DNA of 64,000 nt, taken from the NCBI GenBank assembly GCA_965223835.1, contig CBDCXQ010000001.1, forward strand, positions 3,720,001-3,784,000. Reading direction: 5' to 3'. The notes under the pieces were generated by a model that was not told the DNA's origin, did not search any database, and saw nothing but the letters and a program-made list of their open reading frames with translations. Position 1 is the first letter of the stretch; each line of letters starts with the position of its first letter. Source of the DNA: CAVYXZ01 sp965223835. Lineage in GTDB: Bacteria; Chloroflexota; Anaerolineae; Aggregatilineales; Phototrophicaceae. Positions 41,774 through 49,045 of the stretch are shown here, piece after piece. The translations under genes and the position numbers were made by a program.

Positions 41774-43420
41774 CTATTGAATTCGGATAATCCAATTGCC
41801 CAGGATATTCCTTTCAAGGGAGTGAGAATGCTCTTCGTCCGCATCAAATATCATTACTTTTAATGTATTACTTGTATCCCACCGGACAGTGGCAAGAGTG
41901 TTTTCAAATATCGTTTCTTTGAAGATAGGTATTACCCTCAGAGTTTCACCATCGTATACCAACGGTATTTCGTCTACATCATTGGCTAAGATCAACTCAT
42001 CATCTGGTGAACGACGATAAGGCGGAATTAACCTGAAGTTGGATTGATCGAGAATACTTACGATAAAGCCCCCGTCTGATAAATTAAAGTGAACTACTTG
42101 TGTCGTGATTAGGGAGCGGTTATTAATCGCATACGAGTGCATGAATGCTGAATTATTAAGCCACATAAAATCGGACACATTACCCCAATGTCTGTTTCTT
42201 GAAGTGAATGTTGACTGATACACCAAATTGCCGGTCTCCAAGTCAAATATACTAATTAACGCACCATGCCCAACTGAATTTCTGGCTCGATCAGGAAGGC
42301 GATAGGGAACAGCATCTTGGCTAAGAATTGCTACAAACGTTTGCGTTTCATTTAGAATAGCGACACTAGGAGAACAGAGAGACGGCTGCGTTCTTAGCTG
42401 GTATTCTTCAGCTTTCACACATGGCACTTCAAGTAACTCACGCTGTTCATCGGTTTCGAGAACGTACTCATAAACGATCAAGGAGCCGGAAGTTACTCCT
42501 AAAGAATCATCGAAGTCATGCCTGGTCAATATATATCTTGCTGGACTTTCATATAATACACTGGGCATTACGTCTTGTTCAAATAGCTTTTCGATACTGT
42601 TCGCTTGCGTTATGGTAGCTCTATAATAGCTATTCGAGGCAGATACCCCGCCCCCATCTCTGATAATGGGAGTAACATTATCCTGCCAAAAATCAACCTC
42701 ATGAAACCAAGCGGGGGAGGGATTTGCTTCGCCAATTTGTCCGAGGAGTATCGTTGTGCCAGTTGCCAACTCATATGCAAATATAAAAACAGGATCGCTG
42801 TAGGGCTTGAGAGGATCACCCGTTTCTACAGGCCAAGTGTCGAATAGAATCCATTCTCCATCAGGCGATAATTCAGGTTGACCACCATCCACGCCTCCAA
42901 ACAGTGTATTTGCCGTCCGAGATATCCGTTTCGCCTTGCTCCCTACCTCAGCGACGAGTGGATCACTCGTTTTGCCTGTTATTGTATTACATAAAAAACT
43001 TCTATCTTTCAATTGATAAATGACCCATTCTGGCCCCGTCCCTCTGGGCACACCATCACAAACATACTCATGGGAGTCAAATTCTCCAGTATCTATATCA
43101 AGGACGATCATATTACTAAAATCGGACCAGTCTCTGCGATTAATTCGAATCATGACAGCCTGATTCTCACTGCGACCAAAGGCAACGTCACTCGTTTCCC
43201 ATTCGTCAGGATACGCAAATGACTCCCAAATCATAACCTTTGGGTCAAAGAACCATAGCAACCGCGCATCGTTGTCATAAGTCACTACCGGCAGCGTTTC
43301 CACGACCTCTATGCCCGGAGCGAAAATATCCGCCGGGTCAACAATTGGTGGCGGCTCTGGCTGAGCGAGGGCCGGACCGCTCACCAGTAGCATGAAAATG
43401 ACAGGCACCAGAGCACGCAT
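41774..43420 (-). CDS. Secreted beta-propeller-like protein inside the chemosensory operon
   Basis: 548 residues with a signal peptide (MRALVPVIFMLLVSGPALA, cleaved after ALA). The rest is beta-rich with WD40/PD40-like blades (LSPDGEWILFDTW, RSPDDELILANDV, DARLLWFFDPKVM). The function is unknown. Its base composition is visibly AT-richer than that of the flanking che genes, suggesting later acquisition. Nevertheless its start codon overlaps the stop of the MCP gene by one base, so it is translationally coupled. It may be a periplasmic ligand-sensing partner of the MCP, which itself lacks a large external domain. Confidence 0.75.
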   Translation of the reverse strand: MRALVPVIFMLLVSGPALAQPEPPPIVDPADIFAPGIEVVETLPVVTYDNDARLLWFFDPKVMIWESFAYPDEWETSDVAFGRSENQAVMIRINRRDWSDFSNMIVLDIDTGEFDSHEYVCDGVPRGTGPEWVIYQLKDRSFLCNTITGKTSDPLVAEVGSKAKRISRTANTLFGGVDGGQPELSPDGEWILFDTWPVETGDPLKPYSDPVFIFAYELATGTTILLGQIGEANPSPAWFHEVDFWQDNVTPIIRDGGGVSASNSYYRATITQANSIEKLFEQDVMPSVLYESPARYILTRHDFDDSLGVTSGSLIVYEYVLETDEQRELLEVPCVKAEEYQLRTQPSLCSPSVAILNETQTFVAILSQDAVPYRLPDRARNSVGHGALISIFDLETGNLVYQSTFTSRNRHWGNVSDFMWLNNSAFMHSYAINNRSLITTQVVHFNLSDGGFIVSILDQSNFRLIPPYRRSPDDELILANDVDEIPLVYDGETLRVIPIFKETIFENTLATVRWDTSNTLKVMIFDADEEHSHSLERNILGNWIIRIQ

Positions 43421-44646
43421 TAGAGTTTCAATTCACCCAGCAGGCTGTTGACTTCATCCGAGACTTTCCGCAGGCGTTGAATGCTGGATTCAACTTCCAT
43501 CGTGCGCGTGACCATCTCTGCGGTGGAGTGTTTGATGGTGCGCATCGCGCCGGTTAGCTGATCCATGCCAATCGTCTGCTGGCGCGTGCTGGCGGCAATC
43601 TGCATAGCAGCCATCGCCGCTTCTTCAATCGCGTGCGACAGTTCCTTGATCGACTCCCCGGCCTTATTCACCAAATCCTGGCCTTCGTCCACGCCTTTGC
43701 TACCCTCCTCCGTCACCATCACGGCAGCGTTAGTGGCCCGTTGAATTTCGCCCAGTATCTCGCGGACCTGGACCGTCGCATCGCGATTCTGGTCGGCCAG
43801 ATTGCGCACTTCCAGCGCCACAACTGCGAAGCCCTTCCCTTCCTCACCGGCACGGGCCGCTTCGACTGAGGCATTCAGCGCTAGCATCTTGGATTGATCG
43901 GCGAGGCTGTTGACGGTGGCGATAATCTCACCAATTTGCTGCGTATGCTCCGATAGCACCAGAATATTATCGGCGATGTCTTCCACGCGGCGGCGAATGA
44001 CTTCCATCCCGGCAATCGTCTCGGCCACAGCGTCGGTGCCCACCCGCGAAATATCAACCGAGACCTGGGCGGTTTCGGCCACGCTCTGCGCCCGTTCAGC
44101 GGTTTCGGTTACGGTGGCGCGAACTTCATTGACCGTCGCGGTCGTTTCAGTAACAACCGTATCCTGTTCATTCGCCATCGTGATCTGACGCGAGGTTGCC
44201 TCCAGAATAGCACGCGTATCACCTTCGACTCGTTTGAGAGCCTCGCTCACTTCGTTGGTGACGCTCTGCACTTTATCCAGCGTGCGATTGATCGCGCTGC
44301 CCAGTCGAGCCAGCTTGCGTCCTTCTTCGCTGCTGGTATCAATGGCCGCAATATCCAGCCGTTCCAGCAGGTTGCCCTCAGCGATGTGTTCCAGCACCCG
44401 GACGTACATTTCCAGGCCAACATCCAAATCGCGGCGGTTGACGCTGTAGAGGGCTGCACCGACAATCGCTCCACTAACAAATGCCCCCAGCGCCCAGATT
44501 ACCAGATTACTTCCTAGAACGGACTGGACGCTCAAGCCGAGCAATAATACCGGCATCGTCGTGATAACAGCCGTCATCAAGACCGGGATCGTTAGAAATT
44601 GGGTACCTACGCGGCGCATATCGGCGATGCGCGTCATTTCACTCAT
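43420..44646 (-). CDS. Methyl-accepting chemotaxis protein
   Basis: 408 residues. Two adjacent membrane helices (about 17-38 and 48-66) leave almost no external loop, so sensing is cytoplasmic, within the membrane, or by a partner. A short HAMP-like region follows (LEMYVRVLEHIAEGNLLERLDIA), then the long signalling coiled coil with the hairpin tip LALNASVEAARAGEEGKGFAVVALEVRNLADQNRDATVQV. It forms arrays with CheA and CheW. It is encoded 12 bases after CheW. Confidence 0.95.
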   Translation of the reverse strand: MSEMTRIADMRRVGTQFLTIPVLMTAVITTMPVLLLGLSVQSVLGSNLVIWALGAFVSGAIVGAALYSVNRRDLDVGLEMYVRVLEHIAEGNLLERLDIAAIDTSSEEGRKLARLGSAINRTLDKVQSVTNEVSEALKRVEGDTRAILEATSRQITMANEQDTVVTETTATVNEVRATVTETAERAQSVAETAQVSVDISRVGTDAVAETIAGMEVIRRRVEDIADNILVLSEHTQQIGEIIATVNSLADQSKMLALNASVEAARAGEEGKGFAVVALEVRNLADQNRDATVQVREILGEIQRATNAAVMVTEEGSKGVDEGQDLVNKAGESIKELSHAIEEAAMAAMQIAASTRQQTIGMDQLTGAMRTIKHSTAEMVTRTMEVESSIQRLRKVSDEVNSLLGELKL

Positions 44647-44658
44647 GGCTTTTATCCT

Positions 44659-45237
44659 TTAATTGTCGTCCGCCCCACCGACGACCAGTTGTTCATCTTC
44701 CAGCAACCGTTCAACATCCAGCAACACCAACTGGTGCCGGGTGACACCCCAGGCATAGCGCATATTTTCGACCGGTTCGACGGCTGCGATGGGAACGGCC
44801 TGTACTCCTTCAATATTGTGAGCCAGCAAACCGATTTCCAGACCACTGGCGCGCACCACGACCAGTTCATCCGGTGCTTTCGCAGCGTCTTCAGCCGGAA
44901 CATCGAAGAACAGACGTAGATCCAGCACGGTGATGACCTGGCCGCGCACATTCACCACACCCCGATAAAAATGCGGAATACCTGGCACCCGCGTGATGCG
45001 ATTAATGGTACGAACGCCCCGAACCGTCATGACATCTACACCATAATATTCATCACCCAGATGGAAGTTCAGCACGGTGCGCACCGCTTCCGGCTCAATT
45101 TCGACCCGCTGTACAGGAGCCGCATACTGTTCCGCCCGCTGCCGCAGACGCTGCTGGATGACTTCCTCCGGGTCTTCATCAGCCGACCAGGCAAAGCTGT
45201 TCCAGATTTTTTCCCAATTGACAAGGTGATCGGACAT
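44659..45237 (-). CDS. cheW: CheW adaptor protein, first gene of the chemosensory operon
   Basis: 192 residues from ATG 45237 (MSDHLVNWEKIWNSF); the longer frame from 45345 is not supported by a ribosome-binding site. The CheW fold starts at VLNFHLGDEYYGVDVMTVRGV, with VPGIPHFYRGVVNVRGQVITVLDLRLFF and LLAHNIEGVQAVP. The first ~65 residues are a charged N-terminal extension not present in short CheW. The operon promoter must lie in the 185-base gap upstream, divergent from pdxS. Confidence 0.92.
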   Translation of the reverse strand: MSDHLVNWEKIWNSFAWSADEDPEEVIQQRLRQRAEQYAAPVQRVEIEPEAVRTVLNFHLGDEYYGVDVMTVRGVRTINRITRVPGIPHFYRGVVNVRGQVITVLDLRLFFDVPAEDAAKAPDELVVVRASGLEIGLLAHNIEGVQAVPIAAVEPVENMRYAWGVTRHQLVLLDVERLLEDEQLVVGGADDN

Positions 45238-45422
45238 GGCAGGTTCTCTCAGTCTCTTTGAAGTATACACCCGACTGAGTACCAGTGCATGATAAGGGAT
45301 TAATTCTTCAGGTTGGAAATTGGTTAGCAAATTCTCGGAAACCATATTGGACTCGATTGGACATACAATCTGGTGGAGGCCGCCGCTACGCTAACGATAT
45401 TCAATTGAATGGGAGATTAAAA

Positions 45423-46331
45423 ATGGTTAACAATGGACAAAATGGTCAGGGTGAAACCGGGACTTTTAAGCTGAAAGCTGGACTGGCGCAGATGCTCAAG
45501 GGCGGCGTTATTATGGATGTGGTGACGCCGGAGCACGCCAAAATCGCCGAGGATGCCGGGGCGTGTGCGGTCATGGCGTTAGAGCGTGTGCCGGCTGACA
45601 TTCGCGCTCAGGGCGGCGTCGCCCGGATGAGTGATCCCGATATGATCGACGGTATTATCAACGCCGTGTCGATTCCGGTCATGGCAAAAGCCCGGATTGG
45701 ACACTTTGTTGAGGCCCAAATTTTGCAGGCATTGGGCGTTGATTATATTGATGAGAGCGAAGTCTTAACCCCGGCAGACGAAGAGCATCATATCAACAAG
45801 CATAAATTCACTGTACCGTTCGTCTGTGGTTGTCGCAACCTGGGGGAAGCGCTGCGCCGCATCAATGAAGGCGCTGCCATGATTCGGACCAAAGGCGAAG
45901 CCGGGACGGGCGATGTAGTCGAAGCGGTGCGCCATGCCCGCGCGGTCAACGGTGAGATTCGGCGCATCACCAACATGGATGAAGATGAATTGTATGCTTA
46001 TGCGAAAGAAATTCGCGCACCCTATGATCTGGTGAAAGAAACCGCCGAACTGGGTCGGTTGCCGGTCGTCAACTTTGCGGCGGGTGGGGTCGCAACACCG
46101 GCAGACGCGGCGCTGATGATGCAGATTGGCGTGGACGGCGTTTTTGTTGGGTCGGGCATCTTCAAGAGCGGCAATCCCGCCAAACGCGCCAAAGCGATTG
46201 TTGAAGCAGTGACACACTTCAACGACCCGGACATTCTGGTCAAGGTCAGCCGTAATCTGGGTGAAGCAATGGTCGGCATCAATGTCACGACCATGCCCGA
46301 AGGCGACAAAATCGCCCAACGTGGTTGGTAG
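45423..46331 (+). CDS. pdxS: Pyridoxal 5'-phosphate synthase lyase subunit PdxS
   Basis: 302 residues from ATG 45423, with GGGAG 9 bases ahead; the upstream 46 codons are not part of the family. The TIM barrel has the two catalytic lysines: SIPVMAKARIGHF (Lys near 90) and MIRTKGEAGTG (Lys near 160). Also diagnostic are GGVIMDVVTPEHAKIAEDAGACAVMALERVPADIR and VDYIDESEVLTPADEEHH. It condenses ribose 5-phosphate, glyceraldehyde 3-phosphate and ammonia to PLP. The glutaminase partner pdxT is not adjacent. A terminator follows at once. Confidence 0.97.
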   Translation: MVNNGQNGQGETGTFKLKAGLAQMLKGGVIMDVVTPEHAKIAEDAGACAVMALERVPADIRAQGGVARMSDPDMIDGIINAVSIPVMAKARIGHFVEAQILQALGVDYIDESEVLTPADEEHHINKHKFTVPFVCGCRNLGEALRRINEGAAMIRTKGEAGTGDVVEAVRHARAVNGEIRRITNMDEDELYAYAKEIRAPYDLVKETAELGRLPVVNFAAGGVATPADAALMMQIGVDGVFVGSGIFKSGNPAKRAKAIVEAVTHFNDPDILVKVSRNLGEAMVGINVTTMPEGDKIAQRGW

Positions 46332-46346
46332 ACATACCAGTTCATA

Positions 46347-46388
46347 AGCGATACAGCGATCATATGCCTGCCATATCGCTTTTTTTCT
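46347..46388 (+). terminator. Intrinsic terminator after pdxS
   Basis: AGCGATA (46347-46353) or the nearby AGCGAT (46355-46360) can pair with TATCGCT (46374-46380), followed directly by a run of seven T. It lies 16 bases after the pdxS stop. Confidence 0.7.
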
Positions 46389-46417
46389 CACTCACCTTAC
46401 ACATTTGAGCAAAAATC

Positions 46418-46446
46418 GTAGGAGCGACTTGCCGAGTCGCCCCTAC
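46418..46446. repeat. 29-bp palindromic element, second copy
   Basis: Arms GTAGGAGCGACTTG and CGAGTCGCCCCTAC flank a single C, pairing at 12 of 14 positions. Length and terminal sequences (GTAGG...CCTAC) match the element at 22305-22333 while the inner bases differ. It lies between the pdxS terminator and the end of the SDR epimerase gene. Confidence 0.7.
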
Positions 46447-46483
46447 AAAACTGGATTATCTGCCTAACATCAATTGCTTATTG

Positions 46484-47338
46484 CTAGAGTTCGGTCCCAT
46501 CATAATTGTAACGTGCTTTAAAACCCAGCAATTGCTCAGCTTTGCTAATATCGACTGGGCTGGTGCTTCCCGTGATATGGTCCGCAACAGGATAATCACC
46601 GGGGAAATGCTTGCGCAGCAGCTCTTCAACCGGCTGTTGAATGTAAATATCGGGGGCGTTGATGTAGAACGCTTCATGACCGGGTGCGGTGTATTCCATT
46701 GCCAGACGGCACGCGTAAGCACAGTCACGGACATCAATGAAGGTCCAGAATGCCCCCGCGAAAGACGGTTCCTCATGCTCCTGGACCCGCTTGACAAAGA
46801 ACTCACGATTTCGCTCATCCAAAACCGATGTGAAGCGCAAGCTCTTGAGTGACATGGCAGGTGTCCGGCGATGAAAACCTTCACATAGCGTTTCGCCGAC
46901 CATCTTCGAGAGGCCATAACAATCCTGCGAACGCATGGGATCATCTTCAACGATTGGGATGCGTTCCGGGTTGAAAGGATTGAACGGGAAGGCGTGACCG
47001 AGGGCGGAAATGCTGCTTGCCATCACCACATTGTTGATACCGAGAATCGTGGCGGCTTCCAGTACATTAAAGGTAGACATGACATTGTTGCGAAAAACAA
47101 CTTCATGAGTGTGTCCCAATGGATTGGGAATCGCGGCGAGATGAATCACGGCGTCGTGTCCCTGCATGACGCCGATAACCTGCCCCAAATCTTCAAAATC
47201 AACGGTCTTGGTGCCCCAGGGTCGCTTGGGATGGAGGTCTGCACCCGTGACTTCATAGCCGTTGTCACGTAATTCGTTGACCGTCACGCTGCCGATGCGA
47301 CCATCACTGCCGGTGACAAGCACTTTGTTGATGCTCAT
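46484..47338 (-). CDS. NAD-dependent epimerase/dehydratase (extended SDR)
   Basis: 284 residues from ATG 47338, with AGGAAA 12 bases ahead; upstream frames run into the divergent gene. The cofactor motif is VLVTGSDGRIGSVTV, the active site Tyr-x3-Lys is in DCYGLSKMVGE with Ser in MASSISALGHA. Acting on nucleotide sugars or free uronates is usual for this family. Divergent from mannonate dehydratase across 94 bases, it could be a uronate dehydrogenase or a related sugar-acid enzyme; that link is inferred from context. Confidence 0.85.
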   Translation of the reverse strand: MSINKVLVTGSDGRIGSVTVNELRDNGYEVTGADLHPKRPWGTKTVDFEDLGQVIGVMQGHDAVIHLAAIPNPLGHTHEVVFRNNVMSTFNVLEAATILGINNVVMASSISALGHAFPFNPFNPERIPIVEDDPMRSQDCYGLSKMVGETLCEGFHRRTPAMSLKSLRFTSVLDERNREFFVKRVQEHEEPSFAGAFWTFIDVRDCAYACRLAMEYTAPGHEAFYINAPDIYIQQPVEELLRKHFPGDYPVADHITGSTSPVDISKAEQLLGFKARYNYDGTEL

Positions 47339-47432
47339 AAAAGAATTTCCTGTCTGTATTGGTATAGTCAGCAAAAGGCGATTATAGAATATAATCACGC
47401 GCAACATAAGAGATTTCATGAAAGGATTTATG

Positions 47433-48464
47433 ATGGACACGCAAGAGATGCGGGTTATTATCGGACAGTATCCTGCGGCGACGGATGATTATTTGACATT
47501 CGCCAAGCAACTCGGCGTCAGTGGCGTGCAATTCAACATTCAGCGCGAGACGCAAGATTTATCAATCGATTTGGGCTACTGGACGCTGGAAGATTTGCAA
47601 CGATTGAAGGCACGAGTCAATAGCTTTGATCTCGAACTCGAAGCGATTGAAAACGTGCCACGCCATTTTTACCTCAAGGCGATGCTAAATTTGCCGGGGC
47701 GTGACGAGCAGATCGAAAATTATCAAAAGATCGTGCGTAACATGGGTGCGGCGGGGATACCGATTCTAGGGCTAAACTGGATGCCGAATCAGGTCTGGCG
47801 CACCCCGTTGGCGACCGGACGGGGTGGTGTCAAAGTCACCGCCTTTGATATGGACGAAGTGGAAAAAGGCAACGTCACCGGTGGGGTGGTGGTGGTTGAA
47901 GAAGCCGAAGGTCGCCGCTACAGCGCCGAAGAAATGTTCGACAATTATGTTTACTTCATGGAAGCGGTGCTGCCCGTCGCGGAAGCAGCCGGTGTCAAAA
48001 TCGCGCTCCACCCTGATGATCCGCCAGTTGCTGAATTGGGGGGCATTGCCCGCATTTTTAATCGACCTGAAGGCTTCAAAAAAGCGCTTGACGCCGTGCC
48101 AAGTCCTAATCATGGGCTGGATTTCTGTATGGGTTGTTTCTCCGAGATGTATTATGGCGATCAACCCAGCGGCGAGGGTGCGCTGGATGCTATTCGATAT
48201 TTCGGAGAACGCGGCAAAATCTTCTACGTCCATTTTCGCGATGTGCAGGGCTGTGTACCGAAATTTCAGGAATGTTTCCCCGGCGAAGGCAACGTCAACG
48301 TCGTAGCGGCGATTCAGACGTTGCATGATGTCGGGTTTACCGGCTTTATTATTGACGATCATGTGCCCATGATGCTGGATGACAGCGCGTGGCGGCATCG
48401 CGGTCATGCCTTTGCCACCGGGTACATCATGGCACTGGTGGAAGCGGTCAAGCAGTTAGCTTAA
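47433..48464 (+). CDS. uxuA: Mannonate dehydratase
   Basis: 343 residues from ATG 47433. Three in-frame ATGs lie at 47418, 47430 and 47433; AAAGGA at 47421-47426 fits the last best. Family marks include the substrate/metal residues in ALHPDDPP, LDFCMGCFSEM, KIFYVHFRDVQG and IIDDHVPMM. The enzyme converts D-mannonate to 2-keto-3-deoxygluconate in hexuronate breakdown. No uxaC, uxuB or kdgK is adjacent. It is divergent from an SDR that may act on the same class of sugars. Confidence 0.93.
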   Translation: MDTQEMRVIIGQYPAATDDYLTFAKQLGVSGVQFNIQRETQDLSIDLGYWTLEDLQRLKARVNSFDLELEAIENVPRHFYLKAMLNLPGRDEQIENYQKIVRNMGAAGIPILGLNWMPNQVWRTPLATGRGGVKVTAFDMDEVEKGNVTGGVVVVEEAEGRRYSAEEMFDNYVYFMEAVLPVAEAAGVKIALHPDDPPVAELGGIARIFNRPEGFKKALDAVPSPNHGLDFCMGCFSEMYYGDQPSGEGALDAIRYFGERGKIFYVHFRDVQGCVPKFQECFPGEGNVNVVAAIQTLHDVGFTGFIIDDHVPMMLDDSAWRHRGHAFATGYIMALVEAVKQLA

Positions 48465-48564
48465 GTGTTAATGAGTAAGCGATTGTAATATGTGTAAGAA
48501 CCAGATTGCCAGGGCCGTCCTATATGCTGGATGGTGATAAACATTGACGAGGAGTAATCGAACC

Positions 48565-48849
48565 ATGGCACGAGCAACCTGGAATGGGGTGGTGCTGGCA
48601 GAAAGTGATCAGACGCAGGTCGTCGAAGGCAATCATTATTTCCCACCCACTTCAATCAACAAGGAATATTTTAAGGATAGCTCATATCAGTCGGTGTGTT
48701 TCTGGAAAGGTCAGGCGAGTTACTTCACACTTGAGGTGAATGGTCAAACCAACGCCGATGCCGCCTGGTATTATCCCGCTCCCAAAGACGCCGCCAGTCA
48801 TATCAAGGATCATGTTGCTTTTTGGCGTGGGGTGAAGGTCGAAGCCTGA
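48565..48849 (+). CDS. DUF427 family protein
   Basis: 94 residues from ATG 48565, preceded by GAGGAG. The full DUF427 pattern is seen: ARATWNGVVLAESDQTQVVEGNHYFPP, YFKDSSYQSVCFWKGQASYFTL and AAWYYPAPKDAASHIKDHVAFWRGVKVE. The family is widespread, soluble, and of unknown function. A terminator follows. Confidence 0.93.
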   Translation: MARATWNGVVLAESDQTQVVEGNHYFPPTSINKEYFKDSSYQSVCFWKGQASYFTLEVNGQTNADAAWYYPAPKDAASHIKDHVAFWRGVKVEA

Positions 48850-48876
48850 GAACGAGCAACATTGACAACGATAAAG

Positions 48877-48907
48877 CCTGCTCAGCTATTGGGCAGGTTT
48901 TTTTGTT
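48877..48907 (+). terminator. Intrinsic terminator after the DUF427 gene
   Basis: CCTGCTC (48877-48883) pairs with GGGCAGG (48891-48897, one G-T pair) with a 7-base loop, followed by a run of seven T. Confidence 0.8.
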
Positions 48908-49045
48908 TGGAATAAACGAAGAAAGGTCTGGTTGGCTACTTCAATCATTAAGTTGTCAGTGCGGATCAGGCCATTGTTAAAATATTGCAACAAACTTCAA
49001 TGGTAGGCTGATGAAAAACGACTACAATGAAGGCGGTAGGCGAGA

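Noticed and set aside
45285..45422. 46-codon N-terminal extension of PdxS
   Set aside because: PdxS proteins begin with GTFKLKAGLAQMLKGG soon after the ATG at 45423, which has its own ribosome-binding site.
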